Of a stretch of 7,522 nucleotides of DNA, positions 1 through 6,554 are shown piece after piece. The translations under genes were made by a program, and so were the position numbers. The DNA is from Acidobacteriota bacterium (GTDB lineage Bacteria; Acidobacteriota; Thermoanaerobaculia; Thermoanaerobaculales; Thermoanaerobaculaceae), in the NCBI GenBank assembly GCA_021782525.1, contig JAJXUY010000065.1, forward strand, positions 1-7,522, written 5' to 3'. How positions within the stretch are numbered: position 1 is the first letter of the stretch; each line of letters starts with the position of its first letter. A model generated the notes under the pieces. It was not told where the DNA came from and did not search any database. It worked only from the letters and a program-made list of their open reading frames with translations.

Positions 1-1280
1 TCGGTGTGGTCCACGTGCGAGACCATCGGCACGATGCACGAGATCTTGCCCCGCTTCGCCGTCGAGGGCGTCATGAAGAACGAGATGTAGGCGTTGCGGG
101 CGAAGTCGCCGGAGCCGCCGATGCCGTTTTGGATGCGCGTCCCCATCACGTGCGTTGAGTTGACGTTGCCGTAGATGTCCGCCTCGATCATGCCGTTCAT
201 CGCCAGGCAGCCGAGCCGGCGGATGATCTCCGGGTGGTTGGAGATCTCCTGCGGCCGCAGGATGATGTTCTTGCGGTAGTCGTCCATGTGGGCGTTGATG
301 CGATCCACCGTGGTGGGGCTCAGCGAGAACGCGGTCGCCGACGCGACGGTGAGCTTGCCCGAGTTGAGCAGCTCGATCATCCCGTCCTGGATCACCTCGG
401 TGTACGAGGTCAGCCCCTCGAACGAGCCCTGGTTGAGGCCGTGCAGCACCGCGTTGGCGATGTTGCCGACGCCGGACTGCAGCGGCAGCAGGTTGGCGGG
501 GAGCCGCCCCTTGACCACCTCGTGCGCGAGGAAGTCGAGGATGTGGCCGGCAATCCGGCGCGAGTCCTCGTCCGGCGGGGCGAACGGCGTGTTGCGGTCG
601 GGCGCGTTCGTCGCGACCACGGCCAGCACCTTCTCGGCCGGGCACTCGAGGTACGGCGTGCCGATACGGTCGCCGGGGTGGGTCAGCGGGATCGGCTGGC
701 GGTCGGGCGGCAGCGCGAAGCGCTGGTAGATGTCGTGCATCCCCTCGAGCTTCTCGCTCTGCCACGAGTTGACCTCGAGGATCACCTTGGTGGCGCTGTC
801 GATCCACACCTTGTTGTTGCCCACCGACGACGAGGGGATCAGGGCGCCGTCCTCGCGGATCCCCGTGACCTCGATGACGGCGACGTCGAGCGGGCCGAGG
901 AACCCCTGGCGCACGAAGATGCCGACGTGCGACAGGTGGATGTCGATGTACTCCATCTCGCCGGCGTTGATCTTCTTGCGGCAGACGGGGTCGGACTGGT
1001 ACGGCAGGCGCAGCTCGACGCCGTCCACGGTGGCGAGCGCGCCGTCGAGCTCCGGCGCGGTGGACGCGCCGGTCCACACGCTGATGCGGAAGCGCTCGCC
1101 GCGCAGGTTCGCGTCGAGGATGCGCTTGGCGAGCGCCAGCGGCACCGCCTTCGGGTACCCGGCGCCGGTGAACCCACTCATGCCGACGTTGACTCCGGCC
1201 GGGATCAGCGCCGCCGCCTCCTCCGCCGTCATCACCCGATCCCGCAACACCCGCGACCCGATCCGATCGCTCGCCCTCAT
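1..1280 (-). CDS. Succinate/acetate CoA-transferase (acetyl-CoA hydrolase/transferase family), C-terminus off the window
   Basis: The first 426 codons read without interruption from ATG at 1280 to the left edge. The family (AarC, Cat1, YgfH/ScpC) is cytoplasmic and moves CoA between succinyl-CoA and acetate or propionate through a glutamyl-CoA thioester. Seen in the translation: an N-terminal glycine-rich segment (VGMSGFTGAGYPKAVP, about residues 32-47), SSSVGNNKVWID in the middle, QSGVGNIANAVL before the active site, TEVIQDGM with the presumed catalytic Glu at residue 295 (Glu294 in AarC), and the late GIGGSGDFARNA loop near residues 385-396. Family members are about 500 residues, so roughly 75-80 are missing. 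The start is supported by GGGGAGG (1285-1291) four bases upstream and by correct alignment of the active-site Glu. Acetate versus propionate as partner cannot be told from this sequence. A plain hydrolase is less likely given the complete transferase motifs. Confidence 0.93.
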   Translation of the reverse strand, partial: MRASDRIGSRVLRDRVMTAEEAAALIPAGVNVGMSGFTGAGYPKAVPLALAKRILDANLRGERFRISVWTGASTAPELDGALATVDGVELRLPYQSDPVCRKKINAGEMEYIDIHLSHVGIFVRQGFLGPLDVAVIEVTGIREDGALIPSSSVGNNKVWIDSATKVILEVNSWQSEKLEGMHDIYQRFALPPDRQPIPLTHPGDRIGTPYLECPAEKVLAVVATNAPDRNTPFAPPDEDSRRIAGHILDFLAHEVVKGRLPANLLPLQSGVGNIANAVLHGLNQGSFEGLTSYTEVIQDGMIELLNSGKLTVASATAFSLSPTTVDRINAHMDDYRKNIILRPQEISNHPEIIRRLGCLAMNGMIEADIYGNVNSTHVMGTRIQNGIGGSGDFARNAYISFFMTPSTAKRGKISCIVPMVSHVDHT

Positions 1281-1294
1281 GCCGCCTCCCCGCC

Positions 1295-1317
1295 GGCCGC
1301 GGCTCGCCGCCGCGGCC
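1295..1317 (-). promoter_or_regulatory. Hairpin in the leader of the CoA-transferase gene
   Basis: A perfect 9-bp GC-only stem (1295-1303 with 1309-1317) closes a 5-base loop. On the minus strand it sits three bases before the GGGGAGG ribosome binding site of the CoA-transferase. It could affect translation, or act as a weak attenuator, but no U-run follows it. In DNA this GC-rich such a stem may also have no function. Confidence 0.3.
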
Positions 1318-1789
1318 CCGATTCCAGGCTACACCCGCGTCGTCCCGCACCTGGGCGCCCGCGCTTCGCCGCCCTTCGAGCCAACGCCGTTCCGGCGGGC
1401 GTGCTGCTGATCTGCGACTGCCCCGAGGAGCCGGACATGGGGGTGACGTGGCACCGCCAGGGTGGACCTCGCCTCGACCTTCTTTCCCGTGATCGCGGCC
1501 GCGCGCTCCGACGTGCCCTCGGCGCGAGGTGTGAAGGCGCCGCTCGGGGCGTTCCTGGCCGCTGGCTCGCGAAAACGCATTCCGGCCTTGTACGACCTCG
1601 CGACACACTGCGTGCCGCGAACGCCGAACAGTTGGCCCGGCGCGGGCGGGCCTGGGCCGGCGACCATCCAGAGGACGCCCTGGATTACTTCGTCGCCAGG
1701 CTGCACCGGGCTCGTCGCAATGACGCTCTTCAGCGCGCCGCGCGAGCCTTGCCGCGGTCGGGCCCGCGGTCACTGCGGATCGAACGAGA
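1318..1789. other. Intergenic stretch without a recognisable gene
   Basis: Open frames exist on both strands here (for example 1462-1857 on plus and 1329-1706 on minus). Their translations are rich in Arg, Pro, Ala and Gly, lack recognisable motifs and have no good ribosome binding site, so I read them as GC-driven noise. The stretch should contain the promoter of the CoA-transferase, but I see no convincing -35/-10 pair. A short CCGCGG inverted repeat lies at 1752-1769. Confidence 0.5.
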
Positions 1790-1811
1790 CCGGCCGCCCG
1801 AAGGCGGCCGG
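1790..1811 (-). terminator. UUCG-loop terminator hairpin behind the repeat protein gene
   Basis: A perfect 9-bp GC-only stem (1790-1798 with 1803-1811) lies 42 bases past the stop codon of the 722-residue repeat protein. Read on the minus strand the loop is TTCG closed by C-G, the exceptionally stable cUUCGg tetraloop often found in bacterial terminators. The downstream flank (TCTCGTTCG) is only moderately T-rich, so termination may be imperfect or need a factor. Confidence 0.65.
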
Positions 1812-1853
1812 ACGATGCATCGTCGAGGAAAGGGACGGTACGCCGCGCGTCCG

Positions 1854-4022
1854 CTAGAACGCGTTCAGCCGCCAGACCGCGGCGAGGCCGATCAACGCCG
1901 CGAGCAGGAGCAAGCCCCACGTCGCCAGCGCCGGCACCTCCGTCGACCCGATGATGAACGTGATGTTGCCGGCGCCGAGAACCGGCGGGACGTTGACGGC
2001 GACGGGCCCCGTGACCGTCAGGACGCCGCCTGTTCCCGGCAGCGAGGAGACGGCCGAGTCGACCGTGATCGCGGTCGCGGCCTGGACGTAGATGTCGCCG
2101 CCGCCGCTCACGACGTTGGTGGAGGCCGCGATGTCGACGGCCTGCCCGCAGTGGACCGAGATCTTGCCGCCGCCGGTCGCCAGGCCGCCCTGGGCGATGG
2201 TGACGTTGCCCGTGTGGTTGAGGGTGATGTCGCCGGTGCTGCCGCCGAGGGTGTTGACGCCGGCCGTGTCGATGCTGAGCGTGGTGCCGTGCGAGGTGAA
2301 CGTCCCGCCGCCGGTGACCACGCCGCCGCCCGTGATGACCACGGCGCCGGAGAAGGTGAGCTGCACGTTGCCGCCTGCCGTCGGGCCGGCGGTGACCACG
2401 CCGCCGCCCTCGAAGGTGCCGGTGGTGCCGGAGGCGGTGAACGAGCCGCCGCCGGTGGTCACGACGGCGTTGATCAGGACGACGCCGGTGTGGTTGAGCG
2501 CGACGGCGCCGCCGGTCCCGCTCGCGGCGTTGGTGTGGATGCCGTTGATCGTGAGGGTGAAGTCCGTCCCGGCCGAGGTGAACGAGCCGCCGCCGGTAGT
2601 CACGCCGCCGTCGGCGATCGTCACGGCGCCGGAGAAGGTGAGCTGCACGTTGCCCCCGCCGCTCGGCCCGGCCGTCTGCACGCCGGCGACCTGAATCGTG
2701 CACGTGGTTCCGGTCGCGGTGAACGAGCCGCCGCCGGTGATCACGCCGCCGCCCGTGATGACCACGGCGCCGGAGAAGGTGAGCTGCACGTTGCCGCCGG
2801 TCGTCGGACCGGCGGTGATCACGGCGGCGAGGCTGGCGCTCGATCCGGAGGCGGTGAACGAGCCGCCGCCGGTGGTCACGCCGCCGTCCTGGATGAGGAC
2901 GACGCCGGTGTGGTTGAGCGCGACGGCGCCAGCGGTCCCGCTCGCGGCGTTGGTGTGGATGCCGTTGATCGTGAGGGTGAAGTCCGTCCCGGCCGAGGTG
3001 AACGACCCGCCGCCGGTAATGACGCCGCCGTCGGTGATCGTGACGGCGCCGGAGAAGCCGAGCTGCACGTTGCCGCCGCCGGTCGCTCCCGTGGTGTTCA
3101 GCCCGGCGCCCTTGATCGTGGCGGTGGTGCCGGTCGCGGTGAACGACCCGCCGCCGGTGACGATGCCGCCGTCCTGGATCGCGACGGCGCCGGTGTGGTT
3201 GAGTGCGACGTTACCGCCGGTGCTGCCCAGGACGCTGGTGTGGACACCGTTGAGGGTGAGCGTGAAATCGGTGCCGCTGGAGGTGAACGATCCACCGCCG
3301 GTGACGACGCCGCCGCCGGTGATCGTCACGGCGCCGGAGAAGCCGAGATGCACGTTGCCGCCGACGGGCGCCGTGGTAGTGTTCACGCCGCCGACCCCGA
3401 TGCTGCAGGTGGTTCCGGTCGCGGTGAGCGATCCGCCGCCGGTGGTCACGCCGCCGTCCTGGATCACGACGGCCCCCGTGTGATTGAGCACGACCGCGCC
3501 GCCGACGCCGGTCGTTGCGTTCGTGTGGAGGCCGTTGAGGGTGAGCGTGAAGCTCGTCCCGCTCGAGGTGAACGACCCGCCGCCCGTGGTGACGCCGGCG
3601 CCGGTGACCGTGACGGCGCCGGTGCTGTTGACCACGACCGAGAGCATCCCGGCGCCGGCGCCGATGCCGACGCCGCCGATGCTGACATCCCCGGCCGCGG
3701 TGAGGGTCAGGACCCGGTTGGGGACCGAAGAGTAGACGAACACCGGCTGGACCGTCAGCGTCCCGACGCCGTTGGTGGTGATGCCGGCGTTGCCCGCCGC
3801 GAGCTGGGTGTTCAGATCGGTGTACGACAGGTTGGAAGGGCTCGCAGTCGGCGTCCACACGCCGGCCACGAACGAGCCGTTCGTGCTCGCGGCGGCCGAC
3901 ACGGTGACGTCGAAGGCTTGGGCGCGCCCGGCGGCGAGCAGCGCGCCGGCGAGCACTACAAGACCGATCCGCAGCACACGGTTGGGGAGTCTCTTCTTGG
4001 GACACGGTTGACTGGCCGCCAT
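1854..4022 (-). CDS. Secreted Gly/Thr-rich repeat protein with IPTL-CTERM-like sorting signal
   Basis: This is a 722-residue exported protein. A basic N-terminus (KKRLPNRVLR) and hydrophobic core end at AGRAQA, a likely signal peptidase site near residue 36. Residues 132-646 are eleven imperfect units of 45-48 residues built on a [NHTG or FSG]AVxIxxGGVxTGGGSFTxxGT core, resembling beta-strand turns of haemagglutinin or autotransporter-like beta-solenoids. Residues 695-722 form a tripartite tail: VPALATWG, a hydrophobic helix, then RLNAF. This matches the IPTLxxWG (IPTL-CTERM) pattern, a signal processed by exosortase H in other bacteria, though the tail has only one Arg at its end. No exosortase lies in the window. 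The start at 4022 is backed by AGGAGG (4033-4038) ten bases upstream. Inferred role: surface or matrix protein, cargo or ligand unknown. The gene stands alone, with gene-free DNA and hairpins on both sides. Confidence 0.9.
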   Translation of the reverse strand: MAASQPCPKKRLPNRVLRIGLVVLAGALLAAGRAQAFDVTVSAAASTNGSFVAGVWTPTASPSNLSYTDLNTQLAAGNAGITTNGVGTLTVQPVFVYSSVPNRVLTLTAAGDVSIGGVGIGAGAGMLSVVVNSTGAVTVTGAGVTTGGGSFTSSGTSFTLTLNGLHTNATTGVGGAVVLNHTGAVVIQDGGVTTGGGSLTATGTTCSIGVGGVNTTTAPVGGNVHLGFSGAVTITGGGVVTGGGSFTSSGTDFTLTLNGVHTSVLGSTGGNVALNHTGAVAIQDGGIVTGGGSFTATGTTATIKGAGLNTTGATGGGNVQLGFSGAVTITDGGVITGGGSFTSAGTDFTLTINGIHTNAASGTAGAVALNHTGVVLIQDGGVTTGGGSFTASGSSASLAAVITAGPTTGGNVQLTFSGAVVITGGGVITGGGSFTATGTTCTIQVAGVQTAGPSGGGNVQLTFSGAVTIADGGVTTGGGSFTSAGTDFTLTINGIHTNAASGTGGAVALNHTGVVLINAVVTTGGGSFTASGTTGTFEGGGVVTAGPTAGGNVQLTFSGAVVITGGGVVTGGGTFTSHGTTLSIDTAGVNTLGGSTGDITLNHTGNVTIAQGGLATGGGKISVHCGQAVDIAASTNVVSGGGDIYVQAATAITVDSAVSSLPGTGGVLTVTGPVAVNVPPVLGAGNITFIIGSTEVPALATWGLLLLAALIGLAAVWRLNAF
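2085..3629 (-). repeat. Eleven tandem coding repeats of about 141 bases, with an A-B-C higher-order duplication
   Basis: The units alternate between a type containing GTDFTLTxNGxHT (A) and a type starting NHTGxVxIQDGG (B). Farther along, a third type starting TFSGAVVITGGG (C) joins them. Residues 322-461 and 462-601 are two A-B-C blocks of exactly 140 residues each (DNA 2640-3059 and 2220-2639). The stretches 2513-2585 and 2933-3005, 420 bases apart, are identical over 73 bases, and 2476-2510 also matches 2896-2930. This points to a fairly recent tandem duplication of a three-unit block. The B unit of the second block has lost the QDGG core (reads INAVV). Confidence 0.85.
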
Positions 4023-4109
4023 GACTCGGTTGCCTCCTATCCTCGACCTGGGAGCGACGCCGACGTTGCCGGCGCCAACCCCGTTGAGATGCTGCCCCCT
4101 GGAACTCCG

Positions 4110-4138
4110 ACTCTACGGGTACGTTAACTTCCTTGGAA
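4110..4138 (-). promoter_or_regulatory. Possible promoter of the repeat protein gene
   Basis: A local AT-richer patch (about 4120-4155) sits 90-130 bases upstream of the repeat gene. On the minus strand TTCCAA (4133-4138) and TAGAGT (4110-4115) are 17 bases apart, a weak match to -35/-10 elements, with GTTAAC between them. The composition change is clearer than the boxes themselves. Confidence 0.25.
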
Positions 4139-4472
4139 CGAAACTAATTCTCGACAACGGTGCCGACGGCTTGGGTACGACGCTGGCGTGTCGCCGATGA
4201 CGCTGACGGCCGCTGTCCGACGCTGCTGTCTTGGTGACGATCGTGCCTTCCCGGCAACCACCGTGGCTTCGGCGAATCGTAGAGAGCCAGCCCGCGGGCG
4301 TCAACCGTTCACCACGCCGCCGGGAGAACGTCGGGCCGCCGGACCCGACGTGCGGTGCTCGTCGAGCGCTGACCCTTGCGCGCACGCCGCGCGCGCCCCA
4401 CGAGCGACATCGTTGCGGAGGTGAGGTTGTGTGGGGCCGGCGCGCCGCGCCGACAGCCTCTCTGTCTCTGTG
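4139..4472. other. Gene-free stretch upstream of the repeat protein
   Basis: No frame on either strand gives a protein-like translation; all are Arg/Pro/Ala-rich. It includes a perfect 8-bp hairpin at 4328-4351 (ACGTCGGG with CCCGACGT, 8-base loop). I see nothing else that I can name. Confidence 0.45.
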
Positions 4473-4495
4473 GAGCACGCGCCCCGCGCGTGCTC
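4473..4495. repeat. Perfect 10-bp hairpin with 3-base loop
   Basis: GAGCACGCGC pairs with GCGCGTGCTC around a CCC loop. It stands next to the larger nested inverted repeat at 4502-4589 and may belong to the same structured region or be a second, distal terminator for the 4703-5293 gene. Confidence 0.5.
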
Positions 4496-4501
4496 GACGG
4501 C

Positions 4502-4589
4502 GCTCCTCGAGCCACGGCGTCTGCGCGCACGGGGCATGCGTGCGCCCCCCTGGGCCAGCGGCTGCTCGAGGCTGGCCGGCTCGAGGAGC
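4502..4589. repeat. Nested inverted repeats able to fold as a three-way junction
   Basis: Outer arms GCTCCTCGAGCC (4502-4513) and GGCTCGAGGAGC (4578-4589) are perfectly complementary over 12 bases. Inside are two independent stems: 4525-4531 with 4539-4545 (7 bp, 7-base loop) and 4553-4559 with 4571-4577 (7 bp, 11-base loop). The second inner stem abuts the outer arm exactly. The arrangement is symmetric in DNA, so the strand is undetermined. It could be a structured RNA, a cruciform or recombination site, or chance in GC-rich DNA. Confidence 0.4.
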
Positions 4590-4654
4590 TTCGCGCGGGA
4601 TCGTCAAGGGGCGTGGCGACCTGCCGTGCCGTCCCCACGCGGCGGCAACAGCGT

Positions 4655-4686
4655 GCGGCGCCGGCGGCCGACACCGCCGGCGCCGC
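4655..4686 (-). terminator. Strong hairpin terminator behind the small exported protein gene
   Basis: A perfect 13-bp GC-only stem (4655-4667 with 4674-4686) and 6-base loop begin 16 bases after the TAA of the 196-residue gene. No T-run follows on the minus strand, so this is a hairpin-only terminator or a 3'-end stabiliser of the two-gene transcript. Confidence 0.6.
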
Positions 4687-4702
4687 GGATTGCCGCGCGG
4701 TG

Positions 4703-5293
4703 TTACTTGTACTCCTTGATCTCCGGCGCGGAGAGCAGCGACTCGAGGATCTGCTTGGCGGCGTCCACCATCGCCGCCTGGGCCGCCTCGGCCGCGAGGG
4801 TGCGCGCCTTGAACCCCGAGGCCATGCCCTTGCCCGATTGCCCGTTCCCCGTTGCCGTCTGAGTGAAGATCTTGTTCCCCTCGCGATCGTACACGTTGAC
4901 CCGGAGGATGACCGACGCGGTGTAGGGGTTGTAGGCGGGGTGCGGGACCACCGCCTCGAACTTCACGATCGACGGCTCGATCACCAGGTCGGCCCCCGGC
5001 GCCGGCTTGGCGGCCTCGGCCTTGACGACGCTCTTGAACACGGTGGGCAGGTTCGTCTCGAACAGGCCGACCACCTGGGCTCCGATGGGGTAGACCATCT
5101 TGTCGAACGGGCTCGTCTTGACGACATGGGTGAACTCGGCCACCTCCTTGGGGGCGAACAACCCCGCCGTCAGCGGATATGGCGTCGCCCCTGCAAGCTC
5201 GATCTTCGGCGGCGGCGGCATCTTCAGAGTGAACGCCGCGGCGGCCAGCGTCGTCAGGACCAGCGCCGCGCCTATCAGTGTTGCCTTCCTCAT
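4703..5293 (-). CDS. Small exported protein of unknown function (196 residues)
   Basis: I do not recognise a named family. The N-terminus (MRKATLIGAALVLTTLAAAAFTL) is a signal peptide or membrane anchor. It has no lipobox Cys, and the proline run MPPPPK (residues 25-30) follows. The mature part has alternating hydrophobic strands: ADLVIEPSIVKFEAVVP (101-117), ASVILRVNVYDREGNKIF (126-143), a flexible Gly-rich loop (149-160), and a C-terminal helix rich in Ala (167-187). This layout is reminiscent of small YajG/LpoB-like periplasmic folds, but that is only a resemblance. The start is the ATG at 5293, not an upstream in-frame codon at 5341. The ATG has GGAGAGGAGAG just before it and is followed directly by the signal sequence, while the upstream extension is Arg/His-rich. 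It lies 44 bases after the PEGA gene, so the two are probably co-transcribed and act together in the envelope. Confidence 0.8.
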   Translation of the reverse strand: MRKATLIGAALVLTTLAAAAFTLKMPPPPKIELAGATPYPLTAGLFAPKEVAEFTHVVKTSPFDKMVYPIGAQVVGLFETNLPTVFKSVVKAEAAKPAPGADLVIEPSIVKFEAVVPHPAYNPYTASVILRVNVYDREGNKIFTQTATGNGQSGKGMASGFKARTLAAEAAQAAMVDAAKQILESLLSAPEIKEYK

Positions 5294-5337
5294 CGCAGTC
5301 TCTCCTCTCCTTCTTCGGTGATGGCCTGACCCGCCGG

Positions 5338-6390
5338 TCACGGCAGGCCGGCCAGAAGCTCATTGGCGACTCGTGCGACCGCGGCTGAGTCATCCGGGTT
5401 CACCGCCGGCCATACACCGCGGTCGACCCAGAGCACCTCGCCGTCGGCGCCGCGCACGAGCGCCGCCTGCAGCAGCAGTCCCTGCGCGAACGCGGGGAGG
5501 TAGATGGGGTAGACGAAGAACGAGTCGCCCCGTGCCATCGCGGCGCTGTAGGCGCCGCCGTAGCTGATCGCCGTCCCGGCCGCGAACATCGCCACCTTGC
5601 CGGCCTTCATGCCGCCGGTCTCGACGGTCTGCCTTCCGGTGATCACGAGCAGGGCGTCGGCGCCCGCGCCGGCCGCGAGCGTTCGCGCCGCGTCTCGTCC
5701 GCTCCTCGTCTCCAAGGTCGGGGCCTCGGCGAGGTAGGCGAGCCTGATCGGATCGAGCAGCTCCATCGAGGTGCGGGCATCGCGCCAGAGCGCCTTGTGC
5801 GCTGCGTCCTCCGCACCGCCTTGAGCGGGCGCGAGCGTCACCACCTCGGCGCGTCCGGCCGCGCCGACGTGGATCGCCGCGGCCAAGGCGGCGGCGAGCC
5901 GCGTGCCCTGCTCGAGCGAGACCTCCTCGTGGGCGAAGTGCCGGAGCGTCACGCGGACCTCGGGCCCGACGAGTGCGATCGTGTGCGGCGGCGCGGCCGT
6001 GCTCGCGCCGGTCGCCGCGCCGCCCGCCGTCGTGACCCGGCTGAGCGTCACCGTCACGGCGCCCGTCGCGGGCCCCGCCTCGACGGTGGCCGGCGCGTAG
6101 CCGCGCTTCTCGAGCACGAACGAGAGGCGCCCGGCCTTGCCGAAATCGAACGCCTTCGCGAGCGGCGTCGTGCCCGCCACGGCGCGCACGTCACCACCCG
6201 CGCCACCTGAGACATGCACGACCGACACCAGCGCTCCCGGCGGGTCGCTCTCGATCTTGAGCACCGCCTTGCCTGCCGCGAGGGCGTTGACGGCTGCAAC
6301 CGCGGCGATTAACACGACGACCGTGGTCGCGATGGACAGATGGCGTCGCAGAGCCGCGGCTGAAAGATAGTGCCTTGTTTGGTCTTTCAC
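5338..6390 (-). CDS. PEGA-domain exported or membrane-anchored protein
   Basis: Numbered from the GTG at 6390, the protein has 350 residues. A basic segment (RHYLSAAALRRHLS) precedes a hydrophobic stretch at about 20-38 ending in ALAAG, a signal peptide or anchor. Residues about 40-119 read as a PEGA domain: AVLKIESDPPGALVSV, TTPLAKAFDFGKAG, LEKRGYAPATVE, then VTVTLSRV. PEGA domains are beta-sandwich modules of extracytoplasmic proteins. A Thr/Ala/Gly linker leads to a C-terminal domain of about 210 residues that I cannot name; ADALLVITG, FFVYPIYLP and DGEVLWVDRGVW are its most strand-like parts. The start is uncertain. TTG at 6444 gives 18 more residues and has AAGGAG upstream, but only three bases away. 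I prefer GTG 6390 because a plausible promoter (6399-6427) overlaps the extra codons and because it gives a normal export signal. It is followed 44 bases later by the 196-residue exported protein. Confidence 0.82.
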   Translation of the reverse strand: MKDQTRHYLSAAALRRHLSIATTVVVLIAAVAAVNALAAGKAVLKIESDPPGALVSVVHVSGGAGGDVRAVAGTTPLAKAFDFGKAGRLSFVLEKRGYAPATVEAGPATGAVTVTLSRVTTAGGAATGASTAAPPHTIALVGPEVRVTLRHFAHEEVSLEQGTRLAAALAAAIHVGAAGRAEVVTLAPAQGGAEDAAHKALWRDARTSMELLDPIRLAYLAEAPTLETRSGRDAARTLAAGAGADALLVITGRQTVETGGMKAGKVAMFAAGTAISYGGAYSAAMARGDSFFVYPIYLPAFAQGLLLQAALVRGADGEVLWVDRGVWPAVNPDDSAAVARVANELLAGLP

Positions 6391-6398
6391 AGAGTGAT

Positions 6399-6427
6399 TT
6401 TCTAGCACGGTGGCGCCCGCACCGCAA
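6399..6427 (-). promoter_or_regulatory. Candidate sigma-70-type promoter of the PEGA gene pair
   Basis: On the minus strand TTGCGG (6422-6427) and TAGAAA (6399-6404) are spaced by exactly 17 bases in one of the few AT-richer patches of the window. Transcription would begin about at 6391-6393, right at GTG 6390, suggesting a leaderless or nearly leaderless message. Box matches are partial (3/6 and 4/6). Confidence 0.4.
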
Positions 6428-6529
6428 GCGGCGCGCAGCTTCAACCTCTCCTTGTCGCCTGACCTCCTCCCGGCTTGGCCGTGCCCGCGACCTCGTGCGC
6501 CCGTAGGTGCCCACGCGAGGAGAAGTGAA

Positions 6530-6554
6530 CCGGCCGCTCAACCCAGTCGGCCGG
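6530..6554. repeat. Inverted repeat at the edge of the helicase remnant
   Basis: CCGGCCG (6530-6536) and CGGCCGG (6548-6554) are perfect 7-bp arms around an 11-base loop. The right arm coincides with the point where recognisable helicase sequence begins, so the repeat may mark the breakpoint. Short GC-only arms are also easy to get by chance here. Confidence 0.35.

Noticed and set aside
1329..1706. Minus-strand frame of 125 codons upstream of the CoA-transferase
   Set aside because: The first 40 residues look mildly protein-like (MQPGDEVIQGVLWMVAG), but the rest is Arg/Ala/Gly-rich. I see no family motif, and overlapping frames on both strands are equally long.
1774..1790. GTTCGATCC on the minus strand, resembling a tRNA T-loop
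   Set aside because: The flanks cannot form a T-stem and no acceptor, D or anticodon arms are present.
2092..3483. Pro/Val-rich plus-strand frames (for example repeated NEPPPVVTPP)
   Set aside because: They are the complement of the Gly/Thr repeats of the minus-strand surface protein, and their regularity is inherited from that gene.
234..4127. A plus-strand open frame of 1297 codons spanning most of the left half
   Set aside because: It runs antisense to both the CoA-transferase and the repeat protein, whose translations carry clear family motifs. Its own product is Arg/Asp/Gly/Ala-rich without motifs. High GC and the repetitive opposite strand explain the lack of stops.
4148..4166. Possible sigma-54 promoter (GGCAC with TTGTCGA on the minus strand)
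   Set aside because: The -24 half is good, but the -12 half lacks the required GC at the correct distance.
4200..4300. Possible riboswitch in the leader of the repeat protein (GCCACGG and GCCGGG pieces, read as c-di-GMP or cobalamin-like)
   Set aside because: The pieces are not in the order or spacing of any riboswitch consensus I know, and the core conserved bases are missing.
4231..4719. Plus-strand frame of 162 codons in the gene-free region
   Set aside because: The composition is dominated by Arg, Pro and Ala, it reads through several strong hairpins, and it shows no motif.
4113..5393. Minus-strand frame of 426 codons across 4113-5393
   Set aside because: It overlaps the 196-residue exported protein in another frame on the same strand, and its translation is Arg/Gly/Pro-rich noise.
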